From Betaproteobacteria bacterium (GTDB taxonomy: Bacteria > Pseudomonadota > Gammaproteobacteria > Burkholderiales > Rhodocyclaceae): a stretch of 57,957 nucleotides of DNA. The stretch covers positions 1 to 57,957 of the forward strand of contig WQZF01000007.1 of assembly GCA_009780885.1 (NCBI GenBank), given 5' to 3'. This document shows positions 8,464 to 17,836 of this stretch, in pieces. The notes beneath the pieces were generated by a model, which was not told where the DNA came from, made no database searches, and saw nothing but the letters and a program-made list of their open reading frames with translations. The translations under genes were made by a program, and so were the position numbers. Each line of letters starts with the position of its first letter. Position 1 is the stretch's first letter.

Positions 8464-9107
8464 AAATCCAGGCTCCGCAATTATTCAAGGCTTCCGATCT
8501 TCAGAATCTCAGCAAGGATGTCGGAACGTGGCCATTGTTGCCTCGTATCCTTGCCTTTATTGCCACTTTCATTGTGGTGCTTCTTCTCGGATATTATTTT
8601 TCCTGGTCGGATTTGCAGGTCAGACTGGATAGCGAAAAGGAAAAGACCGAGCAGTTGAAAAAGGACTATCTGGACAAGAAAAGACAGGCAGTCAATCTGG
8701 ATCTTTATACGGCACAACTGGAAGAGTCGGATCGTTTGCTGACGATATTGCTCAAACAACTTCCCAGCGAGACGGAAGTGGCGGAGTTGCTGGTTTCGAT
8801 TCCGCAGGCAGGGATCGGACATGGGCTGAACCTTCTGCTATTCAGGCCGGGCCCCGACGTTCCGAAGGATTTCTATGCTGAAAAACCGATCTCGATTCAG
8901 GTGACGGGCCAATATCATGACTTTGGCGCCTTTGCCGCCGATATTGCAGCGCTCTCCCGGATTGTGACCTTGAACGACATCAACATCAAGGTTAATAGCG
9001 GCAAGGAGGGCGGTCTGGTAATGAATACGGTGGCCAAGACATTCCGCTATCTGAAGGAAGATGAGATTGCAATCCAAAACAAGGCTAAAAAAGGTAATCA
9101 GAAATGA
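8460..9107 (+). CDS. pilO: Type IV pilus assembly protein PilO
   Basis: A 215-residue bitopic membrane protein. A single membrane segment (FIATFIVVLLLGYYFSW, about residues 33-50) is followed by a coiled coil rich in Lys/Glu and a periplasmic PilO domain with QYHDFGAFAADIAALSRIV (about 148-166), the characteristic family stretch. It forms heterodimers with PilN and contacts PilP. Overlaps pilN and pilP by four bases each (ATGA). Confidence 0.93.
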   Translation: MKIQAPQLFKASDLQNLSKDVGTWPLLPRILAFIATFIVVLLLGYYFSWSDLQVRLDSEKEKTEQLKKDYLDKKRQAVNLDLYTAQLEESDRLLTILLKQLPSETEVAELLVSIPQAGIGHGLNLLLFRPGPDVPKDFYAEKPISIQVTGQYHDFGAFAADIAALSRIVTLNDINIKVNSGKEGGLVMNTVAKTFRYLKEDEIAIQNKAKKGNQK

Positions 9108-9610
9108 AAAAGAGCTTTTTCTGCATATTTCTTTTATCCTTGCCGCTCATGGGATGTACCGATTCCGGGCATGAAGACCTGGAGCAGTGGATGAATGACA
9201 GCACCAAGGATATCAAGGGGAAAGTGGAACCACTGCCGGAGATCAAGCCTTATAACCCGGTCGTATATTCGGTTTCTGCTGCCATGGATCCTTTTCAACC
9301 GACCAAGATCAGGCCGGAAACCAGTGGGGCAGGGAGACCCGATCAAAACCGTGTGCCACAGCCGCTGGAGTCTTTCTCCCTGGAAACCCTGAAATATATT
9401 GGATTCATGAAGAAAGACGGTATACCTGTCGCTATTGTGCAGGCAGGCGAAACATTACACCAAGTCTTCAAGGATAATTATATGGGTCAGAATTACGGTC
9501 AGATTACCGATATCACCGAGAAGGAAATCATGCTTCGTGAATCGGTCGAGGATGCGGAAGGAACGTGGACTACCCGGAGTGTTTCGCTCTATCTTCAGGA
9601 CAAAAATTGA
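9104..9610 (+). CDS. pilP: Type IV pilus lipoprotein PilP
   Basis: A 168-residue lipoprotein with signal peptide and lipobox LMGC (Cys about residue 18). The linker contains AAMDPFQP, and the C-terminal PilP domain contains LETLKYIGFMKKDGIPVAIV and a beta-rich end. In the family PilP links the PilN/PilO inner-membrane complex to the N-terminal domains of the secretin PilQ. Directly followed by pilQ. Confidence 0.92.
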   Translation: MKKSFFCIFLLSLPLMGCTDSGHEDLEQWMNDSTKDIKGKVEPLPEIKPYNPVVYSVSAAMDPFQPTKIRPETSGAGRPDQNRVPQPLESFSLETLKYIGFMKKDGIPVAIVQAGETLHQVFKDNYMGQNYGQITDITEKEIMLRESVEDAEGTWTTRSVSLYLQDKN

Positions 9611-9624
9611 GGGAGATTTTGGAA

Positions 9625-11862
9625 ATGAGTAAATCGATACGTCAATACTGCCCGTTGAACTTGGCGCGGGGCACGAATGCTTTCGTCAAGGTCTTTCTCT
9701 GGCTTCTGCTGTCCGCGTTTGCCGGTGCAGCGGCGTGGGCGCAGGCTCCGGCTGGGGAAAAGGGGGGGGCTCCCGATCCGGCGAATGCCGTTCAGTCGAT
9801 CAACGCCGCGCAAAAAGGGGGGATCGTTGCGTTGCGTGTGAATATGCGCGCGCCTTTGGCGCAAGCGCCGGTCGGCTTCAGCGTCACCAATCCGGATCGG
9901 ATTGCACTGGATTTTCCCGGCGTTGAGAATGCGCTGGGAAAAAATAATGTGGTCTTGAATGAAGGCGCGATTCGCAGCGTAAACTTGGTCGATGCTGGAG
10001 GGCGTTTGCGCATGGTGCTCAATCTGGATCGTGCTGCGACCTTTCAGACGCAAATCGAAGGGAATGATCTCTTTGTCACGGTTACCCCGGTTGCTGCCGC
10101 AGACAAGACAGGGGGGGTGACGCATTTTGCACCACGGCCAACGACAACGGATGCCCAGACCATCCGTGATATCAGTTTCCGTCGTGGACAGGATGGAGAA
10201 GGCAGAATCGTCGTCGACCTTGGCGATGCCAATACCGGAATCGATATCCAGCATCGGGGAGAAGCGCTGGTCGTCGAATTTCTCAAAACCTCGCTGCCGG
10301 ACAACCTGAAACAGCGAGTCGAAGTCGATGACTTTGCCACGCCGGTTTCGCATTATGTTGCTACGCAGCAGGGGCAGAACGCCCGCCTGGCGATCACTCC
10401 GAAAGGATTGTGGGAACATACGGCCTATCAGTCGGACAACCAGTTCGTTATCGAGATCAAGAAAATCATCGAGGATCCGAATAAGCTGGTTCAGGGAACC
10501 CGGGGGACTTATCAGGGCGAAAAACTTTCCCTCAATTTCCAGAATGTGGATGTTCGCCGCCTGTTGCAGGTCATCGGCGAATTCACGAACATGAATATGG
10601 TGGTCAGCGATTCGGTTTCGGGCTCGATCACGCTTATCCTGAAAGATGTTCCCTGGGATCAGGCGCTTGACATCATTCTCAAGCAAAAGGGGCTCGATAT
10701 GCGCAAGAACGGAAATGTCATTTCCGTGGCCCCGCGCGATGAGCTGATTGCCCAGGAAAAACTACAGCTCGAAGCCTTGCGGCAGATTGATGATCTGGAA
10801 ACACTGCGTACCGAAAGCTTCCAGTTGAATTATCAGAAGGCGGCTGCGGTGCGCAGTCTGTTGCTCGGAGTTGCGCAGGCGGGCGCTGGTGGAGGAGGGG
10901 TTACTACGGGAGCTGGGTCGCAGAGGATGCTGTCCAAGAGAGGCAGCGCCGTTGTGGATGTGCGAACCAATATGCTGTTCGTCCAGGACGTTCCTTCGCG
11001 GCTCGAGGAAGTGCGGCGGCTCTTGAACAAGATCGACATTCCGGTGCGGCAGGTGATGATCGAGGCGCGTATTGTCGAGGCGGATGATAATTTCAGCCGG
11101 AACCTCGGCGTCCGTCTCGGTATTGTCGACCTCAGGGGCGCCTCAGGCGATCGCTCAATCGCTGGCAATGACGGGGCGCGTTACACGGTGGGTGGCGCGC
11201 TTGCGACCAACGCATACTTGACCGGGCAATCCGGAGCGCAGCCGGATTTCTCCCAATCGCTGGGAGTCAACCTGCCGGCCGCCGCCGTCGGAGGCGCGCA
11301 ACCGGGGGCGCTTTCCTTTACCCTGTTCAATGCCGCCAAGACTGTTTTCGTCAACACGGAGCTTTCGGCGCTGGAAGCGGATGGCCGAGGTAAGGTGATT
11401 TCCAGTCCGCGTGTGATTACAGCAGACCAGAAGGATGCCACGATCGAGCAGGGTGTCGAGATTCCCTATCAGGAAGCGAGTACCGCTGGCAACACTTCGG
11501 TCAGTTTCCGCAAGGCAGTTCTTTCATTGCAAGTCACGCCGCACATCACGCCGGACGGCAAGGTGATCATGGCCTTGAAGGTGAACAAGGACACCCCGAA
11601 TACTCAGCTCTTCACCGGGGCGGGAGTCGCGATCGACACCAAGCGCGTCGAAACCGAAGTTCTGGTCGAGAACGGCGGAACCGTGGTGATCGGCGGCATC
11701 TATACCCAGGAATTGCGCGAAACGACGAACAAGATCCCGTTGCTCGGCGATGTACCCTATCTGGGATGGCTGTTCAAGCAAAACAGCAAGATCGACAACA
11801 AGACGGAATTGCTGGTCTTTATTACGCCCCGGATTGTGGGCGAGGGTTTGTCCTTGCGCTGA
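9625..11862 (+). CDS. pilQ: Type IV pilus secretin PilQ
   Basis: A 745-residue outer-membrane secretin through which the pilus exits. In order: a signal region ending near AAAWAQAP; two AMIN domains that may bind peptidoglycan (about residues 60-145 and 170-260); a secretin N0/STN region (LSLNFQNVDVRRLLQ); a NolW domain with a Gly-rich loop; and the secretin barrel ending in NKIPLLGDVPYLGWLF and LLVFITPRIV. Start set at ATG 9625, which has GGGAG 14-10 bases upstream and gives a normal signal peptide; the longer frame runs back into pilP. Intact. Confidence 0.93.
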   Translation: MSKSIRQYCPLNLARGTNAFVKVFLWLLLSAFAGAAAWAQAPAGEKGGAPDPANAVQSINAAQKGGIVALRVNMRAPLAQAPVGFSVTNPDRIALDFPGVENALGKNNVVLNEGAIRSVNLVDAGGRLRMVLNLDRAATFQTQIEGNDLFVTVTPVAAADKTGGVTHFAPRPTTTDAQTIRDISFRRGQDGEGRIVVDLGDANTGIDIQHRGEALVVEFLKTSLPDNLKQRVEVDDFATPVSHYVATQQGQNARLAITPKGLWEHTAYQSDNQFVIEIKKIIEDPNKLVQGTRGTYQGEKLSLNFQNVDVRRLLQVIGEFTNMNMVVSDSVSGSITLILKDVPWDQALDIILKQKGLDMRKNGNVISVAPRDELIAQEKLQLEALRQIDDLETLRTESFQLNYQKAAAVRSLLLGVAQAGAGGGGVTTGAGSQRMLSKRGSAVVDVRTNMLFVQDVPSRLEEVRRLLNKIDIPVRQVMIEARIVEADDNFSRNLGVRLGIVDLRGASGDRSIAGNDGARYTVGGALATNAYLTGQSGAQPDFSQSLGVNLPAAAVGGAQPGALSFTLFNAAKTVFVNTELSALEADGRGKVISSPRVITADQKDATIEQGVEIPYQEASTAGNTSVSFRKAVLSLQVTPHITPDGKVIMALKVNKDTPNTQLFTGAGVAIDTKRVETEVLVENGGTVVIGGIYTQELRETTNKIPLLGDVPYLGWLFKQNSKIDNKTELLVFITPRIVGEGLSLR

Positions 11863-11900
11863 TCGGCGTCGGACCCGGATAAATGATGGAGGATGTAAAA

Positions 11901-13139
11901 ATGATCAGGAAATGGAAACTTCTGCTGTGCACTCTGGTTTTCGCGTTTTGTAGCGCGATAGCTCATGCGCAAATGGCGGCCTTCAACGATACGACGAATG
12001 TGCTGACCCTGAACCTTCTGAAGTTCGAAAACGCCTATTACACCGGTACAAAGGTGTATTTGTCGCCCAGCGGCAGCTGGACGCTGCAAACGCTGGGGGC
12101 TCCGACGAGCGCAGCAAGAAATTCGGAACCTGCGGTCTACAACAGCGCCGATTCGACCGTGCGCTTTCCGCATGTGCTCGTTGCCGGCAGCCTGTTCGAC
12201 AATCTCGTCCTGAGCTTGCCGCTGGATGGGCGCCCCTGGTCGCTCATGGATGCCGGGATGGTTGCGATGACGATGTCCTATGGGATCACTTATCCCCTCA
12301 CGTCTACAGTGAGCAACGACCAGTGGAATCAATCGCTTCTCCGGCTGGACAATGGGCAGACTTGGCATGTTGAAACCGGGCCGTGTTTTCCGGCCAGCGC
12401 GCAGGCTGCGCTCGATGAATCCTCGAGTGTGCAGATTTACCCTTTTAAAGACGCGGGCAAATTCAATATGGATGTGAGCTTCGATGCCGATTTTGCGACG
12501 TGCACGGTATCCCCGGTTTCCGGAATATTTCCGGTAAATCCAGCGGGTCCGGATTTGAAGGTTTCTCCCACGGCCATTACTGGAATGGCCGCAGAAACGC
12601 GAGATCTTTATATCAGCGGGGGAACCCCGCCGTATTTCGCGGTTATCGACAACCCGAGCATCGCTGCCTACAGTTTTCAGCCCTACTCTCTTGGAGAACC
12701 TGGCCAGACCTTGCGCGTTTATCTGAAGGCCTCGGGCACTGCAAACCTGTCGGTATACGACGCTATCGCGTCTGGCTCCAGCCCGATCCTGGTGCCGATC
12801 AGCGTCGATGACAACCCGGCGTTCTCTGCGCCGGCTTTTTCGGTGATTCCTAATACGGTCACTTTCCAGAATATACCCGCCTCCTATCAATTCTCGATCA
12901 TGCTGAGCGGAGGGGTTCCTCCTTACAAGATGCTTTTCAATCCGATGCCATTGAATTTTGCAATAGAGGATTTCGACGGAAGCCGCTCGCCGACAAAAGT
13001 CAACGTCTATCTTTTCCAATCGGTAGGAGGAGGATCGGCGGGGCAGGTCCAAGGATATCTTGTCTTCATGGATTCGATCGGGCAGACGGCGGCAGTAAAT
13101 ATTACGGCCCAATTCGGCGGCCAGGGTATTTTCAACTAA
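11901..13139 (+). CDS. Secreted protein with bacterial Ig-like repeats, unknown role
   Basis: A 412-residue protein not recognised as a named family. It has a clear Sec signal peptide (MIRKWKLLLCTLVFAFCSAI, cleavage after AHA). The N-terminal half (to about 210) is beta-rich with two cysteines near CFP and FATC. The C-terminal half has two related Ig-like units marked by SGGTPPYFAV and LSGGVPPYKM, each followed by strands; this phrase is common in bacterial surface Ig-like domains. Start chosen at ATG 11901, with GGAGG eight bases before it. It follows pilQ by 38 bases and is closed by a terminator, so it is probably co-transcribed with pilMNOPQ. A pilus-linked surface or adhesion role is only inferred. 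Confidence 0.6.
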   Translation: MIRKWKLLLCTLVFAFCSAIAHAQMAAFNDTTNVLTLNLLKFENAYYTGTKVYLSPSGSWTLQTLGAPTSAARNSEPAVYNSADSTVRFPHVLVAGSLFDNLVLSLPLDGRPWSLMDAGMVAMTMSYGITYPLTSTVSNDQWNQSLLRLDNGQTWHVETGPCFPASAQAALDESSSVQIYPFKDAGKFNMDVSFDADFATCTVSPVSGIFPVNPAGPDLKVSPTAITGMAAETRDLYISGGTPPYFAVIDNPSIAAYSFQPYSLGEPGQTLRVYLKASGTANLSVYDAIASGSSPILVPISVDDNPAFSAPAFSVIPNTVTFQNIPASYQFSIMLSGGVPPYKMLFNPMPLNFAIEDFDGSRSPTKVNVYLFQSVGGGSAGQVQGYLVFMDSIGQTAAVNITAQFGGQGIFN

Positions 13140-13159
13140 GACATCCGAAATTTCCGATG

Positions 13160-13187
13160 AAAAAAGGCGCTCAAGGGCGCCTTTTTT
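13160..13187 (+). terminator. Rho-independent terminator of the pilM-pilQ operon
   Basis: Stem GGCGC (13166-13170) with GCGCC (13177-13181), extended by A6 on the left and T6 on the right. It lies 20 bases after the Ig-like gene and separates the pilus operon from aroK. The A/T flanks would let it work in both directions. Confidence 0.85.
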
Positions 13188-13243
13188 CGTAGGCTCTTCA
13201 ACACATCTTCAGTCCGTGGCAAGCTGATGGCACAATCCGGGTC

Positions 13244-13777
13244 ATGACGAAATTCTCCAATATCTATCTCGTGGGCCTGATGGGGGCCGGGAAGACGACA
13301 GTCGGGCGGCGGTTGGCGCGCAGGCTGGGATGGGCGTTTTACGATTCCGACCACGAAATCGAGGCGCGGACGGGAACCCGGATTCCGGTTATTTTCGATA
13401 TCGAGGGCGAAGCTGGGTTCCGCTTGCGCGAGGCGCGGATGATCGAGGAATTGACGCAACTGAGCGGTATCGTATTATCGACCGGCGGCGGCGTGATTTT
13501 GAATGCGGAAAACCGTCTCCGCCTGAAGGAAAACGGGCTTGTCGTCTATCTCGACACCCCGCCGGAGCTTTTATGGGAGCGCACGCGCCTGGATCGCAAC
13601 CGCCCCCTGCTGCAAACGCCCGATCCGCTCGGACGGCTGCGGGCGCTTTATGAGGAGCGTCACCCGCTGTATTGCGAGGTGGCGGACATCGTGCTCGATG
13701 CGAAGCGCTATAACGCGTATGGCGCGGTGCAACGTCTGGTGAAGGAAGTGGAGGAACAGTGCGGGAACAGACATTGA
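13244..13777 (+). CDS. aroK: Shikimate kinase
   Basis: A 177-residue P-loop kinase that phosphorylates shikimate at O-3 in the chorismate pathway. The Walker A motif [15 protein letters not shown] starts near residue 11. [11 protein letters not shown] carries the shikimate-binding Asp, ESGFR-like [11 protein letters not shown] the substrate Arg, and STGGGVIL the glycine-rich loop. The lid is RNRPLLQT. It overlaps aroB by 19 bases, the standard aroKB unit downstream of pilQ. Confidence 0.95.
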   Translation: MTKFSNIYLVGLMGAGKTTVGRRLARRLGWAFYDSDHEIEARTGTRIPVIFDIEGEAGFRLREARMIEELTQLSGIVLSTGGGVILNAENRLRLKENGLVVYLDTPPELLWERTRLDRNRPLLQTPDPLGRLRALYEERHPLYCEVADIVLDAKRYNAYGAVQRLVKEVEEQCGNRH

Positions 13778-14859
13778 CAGTGGCGCTCGGCGAGCGCTCT
13801 TATCCGATTCATATCGGCAGTGGCCTTCTGACGCAGGTGGATTTGCTGTTGCCGCACTTGCGCCAGAAGAAAATCGCGCTCGTCAGCAATACGGTCGTGG
13901 CGCCGCTTTATCTTGAGCCTTTTGCTGTGGCCTTGCGTGCCGCCGGTGTCGAGGTGATCGAAATCCTGCTGCCCGACGGAGAGGGAAATAAAAATTGGCA
14001 AACCCTCAATCTGATTTTCGATGCGCTGCTGGAGCGGCGTTGCGAGCGCAATACCACGCTGGTGGCGCTCGGTGGCGGCGTGATCGGCGACGTAGGGGGA
14101 TTTGCCGCGGCTTGCTATCAACGCGGAATGCCGTTCATCCAGGTGCCGACGACCCTGCTTGCCCAGGTCGATTCATCGGTGGGCGGCAAGACCGCGATCA
14201 ATCATCCGCTCGGAAAAAACATGATCGGCGCCTTTTACCAGCCGATCCTGGTGCTGGCCGATGTCGAACCCTTGAAATCGCTGCCTGAACGCGAATTGCA
14301 TGCGGGACTGTCCGAAGTGATCAAATACGGGCTGATCCGCGATTTTCCTTTCCTGGAGTGGCTCGAAGCCAATATCGAGCGCCTGCGCGCGCGCGATCCG
14401 GAAGCCCTGACCGAAGCCGTCATCCGTTCCTGCCGGAACAAGGCGGAAGTCGTTGCGCTGGACGAGCGCGAAACGAGCGCGGGCGGAGAACGCGCGCTGC
14501 TCAATTTTGGACACACTTTCGGCCATGCGATCGAAGCCGGGATGGGGTACGGCCATTGGCTGCATGGCGAGGCAGTGGCGGCGGGGATGGTGATGGCCGC
14601 AGACCTGTCGCGGCGTTTGGGCTGGATCAATGCTGCCGAAGTCGAGCGGATCGAGCGCCTGCTGACGCGCGCCGGCTTGCCCGTGCGCGCGCCCGCCTTC
14701 CCCGTGGCGCGTTATCTTGAACTGATGCGCCACGATAAAAAGGTCAGCGACGGAAAATTGCGGCTGGTGCTGCTGCAATCCCTGGGACATGCGGTCTTGA
14801 GCGATGCCGCGTCCGAAGCCGAAATTAGCGCCACGATAGAGGCGTGTTGCGCGCTCTGA
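13759..14859 (+). CDS. aroB: 3-dehydroquinate synthase
   Basis: A 366-residue NAD- and metal-dependent enzyme that makes 3-dehydroquinate from DAHP. The NAD loop [13 protein letters not shown] and [16 protein letters not shown] are present, and metal ligands lie in the HAGLSE and [11 protein letters not shown] stretches. The start is GTG 13759 inside aroK, preceded by GGAGG; it begins [20 protein letters not shown], as usual for the family. Translationally coupled to aroK and followed by dgt. Confidence 0.95.
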   Translation: MREQTLTVALGERSYPIHIGSGLLTQVDLLLPHLRQKKIALVSNTVVAPLYLEPFAVALRAAGVEVIEILLPDGEGNKNWQTLNLIFDALLERRCERNTTLVALGGGVIGDVGGFAAACYQRGMPFIQVPTTLLAQVDSSVGGKTAINHPLGKNMIGAFYQPILVLADVEPLKSLPERELHAGLSEVIKYGLIRDFPFLEWLEANIERLRARDPEALTEAVIRSCRNKAEVVALDERETSAGGERALLNFGHTFGHAIEAGMGYGHWLHGEAVAAGMVMAADLSRRLGWINAAEVERIERLLTRAGLPVRAPAFPVARYLELMRHDKKVSDGKLRLVLLQSLGHAVLSDAASEAEISATIEACCAL

Positions 14860-14887
14860 TGCGGCGCTGATGCCGGGAGAATCCTCC

Positions 14888-16021
14888 ATGACTGAAACCG
14901 GCCTCGCGCCTTACGCGGTCAACGAAGCGCATTCGCGCGGACGCCTGCACGCGGAGGAAAAGCCGGCGTGGCGCACCGAATTCCAGCGCGACCGCGACCG
15001 CATCGTCCATTCCGCCGCGTTCCGCAAACTCGAATACAAGACGCAGGTCTTCGTCAATCACGAAGGCGACCTGTTCCGGACGCGGCTCACGCATACGCTG
15101 GAAGTTGCGCAAATCGCCCGCAGCGTTTGTCGCACCTTGCGCCTGAACGAGGATCTGGCCGAGACCATTGCGCTCGCGCACGACCTCGGGCATACCCCCT
15201 TCGGCCATGCCGGGCAGGATGCGCTGAATGAATGTATGCGCGCCCATGGCGGCTTCGAGCACAACCTGCAAAGCCTGCGCACGGTCGATCTGCTGGAGCA
15301 GCGCTATGCCGCGTTCGACGGACTGAATCTCTGCTTCGAGACGCGCGAGGGCATCGTCAAACACTGCACCCCGGAAAACGCGCGCCAGCTCGGCGAAATC
15401 GGGCAACGCTTCCTGAGCGGAGGCCAGCCTTCGCTGGAAGCGCAGGTCTGCAACCTTGCCGATGAAATCGCCTACAACAACCACGATGTCGATGATGGCC
15501 TGCGTTCCGGTCTGATCAGCCTCGAACAACTGCGCGAAGTGCGGCTCTTCGCACGCCATTGCGCCGCCGTGGAAGCCGCGTATCCGGAATTGCGCGGGCG
15601 GCGGCTGATTCATGAAACCGTGCGCCGCGTCATCAATACCCTGGTATGCGACCTGATTGCCACCACCTCGGCGCGGCTTGCCGAAACCGCGCCGTGTTCC
15701 CCGGACGAAGTACGCGCCGCGCCCCGGCTGGTGGCGTTTTCCGCGCCGCTTCTGGAAGAAAGCCGGGAACTCAAGCGTTTCCTGCGCACCGATCTCTACC
15801 GGCACTATCAAGTCCTGCGGATGACGAGCAAGGCGCAACGGATCATCGCCGACCTCTTCGACGCCTTCCTTTCCACGCCGCAGCTCCTGCCGCCGCAATA
15901 CCAGATCCGGGACGCCGCCGAATCCGCCCAGGCGCACGCGGTCGCCGATTACATTGCCGGCATGACCGACCGCTACGCGATCAAGGAGCATCAACGCTTG
16001 TTCTCGATCAGCGAAAAATAA
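14888..16021 (+). CDS. dgt: dGTP triphosphohydrolase-like HD protein
   Basis: A 377-residue HD-superfamily phosphohydrolase. Metal-binding residues are in [12 protein letters not shown] and [13 protein letters not shown] (about residue 97 on), with a later D in YNNHDVDDG. The family hydrolyses dNTPs to nucleosides and triphosphate. Start placed at ATG 14888, which has GGGAGA about six bases upstream; an ATG at 14870 lacks one. The position after aroKB is the normal betaproteobacterial order. The stop is directly followed by an AT-rich repeat. Confidence 0.9.
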   Translation: MTETGLAPYAVNEAHSRGRLHAEEKPAWRTEFQRDRDRIVHSAAFRKLEYKTQVFVNHEGDLFRTRLTHTLEVAQIARSVCRTLRLNEDLAETIALAHDLGHTPFGHAGQDALNECMRAHGGFEHNLQSLRTVDLLEQRYAAFDGLNLCFETREGIVKHCTPENARQLGEIGQRFLSGGQPSLEAQVCNLADEIAYNNHDVDDGLRSGLISLEQLREVRLFARHCAAVEAAYPELRGRRLIHETVRRVINTLVCDLIATTSARLAETAPCSPDEVRAAPRLVAFSAPLLEESRELKRFLRTDLYRHYQVLRMTSKAQRIIADLFDAFLSTPQLLPPQYQIRDAAESAQAHAVADYIAGMTDRYAIKEHQRLFSISEK

Positions 16022-16022
16022 A

Positions 16023-16102
16023 AATTTTCTAAATTTGGATCAAGAATTCATGATGAAAACCCACTACTGTAGCGGACCATTATTTAATTAATTTAGAAAA
16101 TT
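16023..16102 (+). repeat. AT-rich inverted-end repeat, copy 1
   Basis: An 80-bp element with ends AATTTTCTAAATTT and AAATTAATTTAGAAAATT-like arms, and the core CACTACTGTAGC at about 16062-16073. The left arm is more degenerate here than in the other copies (GGATCAAG replaces GTTTAAGT). It starts 2 bases after the dgt stop and lies between the convergent dgt and rph genes. Same orientation as the other four copies (34528, 34780, 51627, 56484). Confidence 0.8.
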
Positions 16103-16159
16103 GGGCGCCACAACTTCCTTCGCTGCCGACGCGAAGAAAGACTTCCTTTCCGTGTGTCC

Positions 16160-16891
16160 TCAGGGGGTTTCCAGCGCTTTTTTCTGGCGCGCAATCAGCT
16201 CGGAAATACCGCTGCCGGCCAGATCCAGCAGGGCGTTCATTTGTTGCCGGGTAAAGGGAGTACCTTCGGCAGTGCCCTGAATTTCGACGAGGCCGCCCTC
16301 GCCTGTCATCACGACATTCATGTCGGTGTCGCAATCCGAGTCCTCGTCATAATCCAGATCCAGTACGGGCTCGCCTCGATAGATTCCGACCGAAACGGCG
16401 GCGACATGATCACGGATGGGGCTGGCGACAAGCTTGCCGCCAGCAATGAGTCCGGCACAGGCATCGTGCAGGGCAACCCACGCGCCGCTGATCGCGGCAC
16501 AGCGCGTGCCGCCATCGGCTTGCAACACATCGCAATCGAGAAGAATCTGCCGTTCGCCAAGCGCCTTCAGATCGACCACCGCGCGCAAGGCCCTGCCGAT
16601 CAGGCGCTGGATTTCCTGCGTGCGCCCGCTTTGCTTGCCTTTGGCGGCTTCGCGTGCCGAGCGCGAATGGGTCGAGCGCGGCAGCATGCCGTACTCGGCA
16701 GTGACCCAGCCCTGTCCCTTTCCCTTGAGAAATCCGGGCACGGATTCCTCGACGCTGGCGGTGCATAGAACGTGGGTATCGCCCATCCGGATCAGGACCG
16801 AGCCTTCGGCATGACGGGTAAAGCGGCGCACGATTTCGAGCGGGCGCAAGGTGTTGAACGGTCGTTGACTGGGGCGCATTTTTCGATGCAA
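16160..16891 (-). CDS. rph: Ribonuclease PH
   Basis: A 243-residue phosphorolytic 3'-5' exoribonuclease that trims tRNA precursors. N-terminal [15 protein letters not shown] and the phosphate-site stretch [16 protein letters not shown] (about residues 84-99) are diagnostic, with [14 protein letters not shown] following. Length is normal, so it is not a truncated rph. It is the last gene of the kinase-PP2C-rph unit; in many betaproteobacteria rdgB and hemW follow, but here the AT-rich repeat and the dgt end come next. Confidence 0.95.
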   Translation of the reverse strand: MHRKMRPSQRPFNTLRPLEIVRRFTRHAEGSVLIRMGDTHVLCTASVEESVPGFLKGKGQGWVTAEYGMLPRSTHSRSAREAAKGKQSGRTQEIQRLIGRALRAVVDLKALGERQILLDCDVLQADGGTRCAAISGAWVALHDACAGLIAGGKLVASPIRDHVAAVSVGIYRGEPVLDLDYDEDSDCDTDMNVVMTGEGGLVEIQGTAEGTPFTRQQMNALLDLAGSGISELIARQKKALETP

Positions 16892-16900
16892 GCCTTTGGG

Positions 16901-17836
16901 CTATTTCCCGGGGATCGAATATTTTTCGATGGTCGAGCGTATTTCCTCGATCGCGCGCTCGATTTCATCATCGCTGAGTTCAACCTTGTAATCGGGGCTG
17001 CGCCCGAATTCATCGAGCCGGGTCGTGACTTCGCCGGGTTTCATGCTCAGTGTCGAAATTGAGCTTGAAAGATCGGATTCCGATTCTTTTTCCTGGTAGG
17101 AATCCTCCCAACGCGCGACGACGATGGAAAGGTTGTCGCAATACAAACCGCCATGCGACTCGGCCTGGTCGAGCAGGATCGGTACGGTCTTTTCAAAGTC
17201 GGCATCGCGCAGGGTTCCCGCCAGGCGCTCGCCGGAAAAGCCATCCCACAGTCCGTCGGTGCAAAGCAGCAGGATATCGCCATGTTCGAGCGGCATTTTG
17301 CGCGAAAAGTCGATCTCCGGGATATGCGGCCCACCCAGGCAACTGTAGACCTTGTTGCGATCCGGGTGTGTGGAGGCGCTGGCAGCGCTGATGATTCCCT
17401 GATCGACCAGAAGCCGCACGCGCGAGTGGTCGCGGGTCTGCGCCAGCACGCCGCCTTCGCGCAGAAGATAAAGGCGCGAATCGCCAGCATGGGCCCAATA
17501 GGCAATATTGTCCTGCACCATGCAGGCGACGCAGGTGGTGCGCGGAGAATCGTTCAGATGACGCTCGTTGGAAAAATCGAGGATCGCGCGGTGCGCGTTG
17601 ATCATGCTGGTCTTGAGAAACATGAAGGGGTCGGCGATCTTGGGGCGCGCTTCACGCTGGAAGGCATCGGAAATCGATTGCACCGCGATCTGCGCCGCAA
17701 TTTCTCCGTAATAATGTCCGCCCATGCCATCGGCAACGAGCATCAGCAGGGATTCCCGGGAATAACTGTAGGCAATGCGGTCTTCGTTATTGTTGCGTCT
17801 GCCTTGCCGGCTTTCCTGATAAATCGAAAATTTCAT
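16901..17836 (-). CDS. PP2C-family protein phosphatase
   Basis: A 311-residue PPM/PP2C Ser/Thr phosphatase. Metal-binding motifs are NEDR (Asp19), ADGMGGHYYGE (36 on), a central HAGDSRLYLLR and CTDGLWDGF. The last 70 residues are an acidic, Ser-rich tail (SESDLSSSISTLSM) that could itself be phosphorylated. The start overlaps the kinase stop as ATGA, so the two opposing enzymes are made together. In this gene neighbourhood they precede rph. Targets are unknown. Confidence 0.9.
   Translation of the reverse strand: MKFSIYQESRQGRRNNNEDRIAYSYSRESLLMLVADGMGGHYYGEIAAQIAVQSISDAFQREARPKIADPFMFLKTSMINAHRAILDFSNERHLNDSPRTTCVACMVQDNIAYWAHAGDSRLYLLREGGVLAQTRDHSRVRLLVDQGIISAASASTHPDRNKVYSCLGGPHIPEIDFSRKMPLEHGDILLLCTDGLWDGFSGERLAGTLRDADFEKTVPILLDQAESHGGLYCDNLSIVVARWEDSYQEKESESDLSSSISTLSMKPGEVTTRLDEFGRSPDYKVELSDDEIERAIEEIRSTIEKYSIPGK

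Noticed and set aside
16023-16102. AT-rich repeat as a dif site or integron attC site
   Set aside because: The arms do not match the XerC/XerD half-sites or the attC core motifs I know, and several copies per 58 kb do not fit a single dif.
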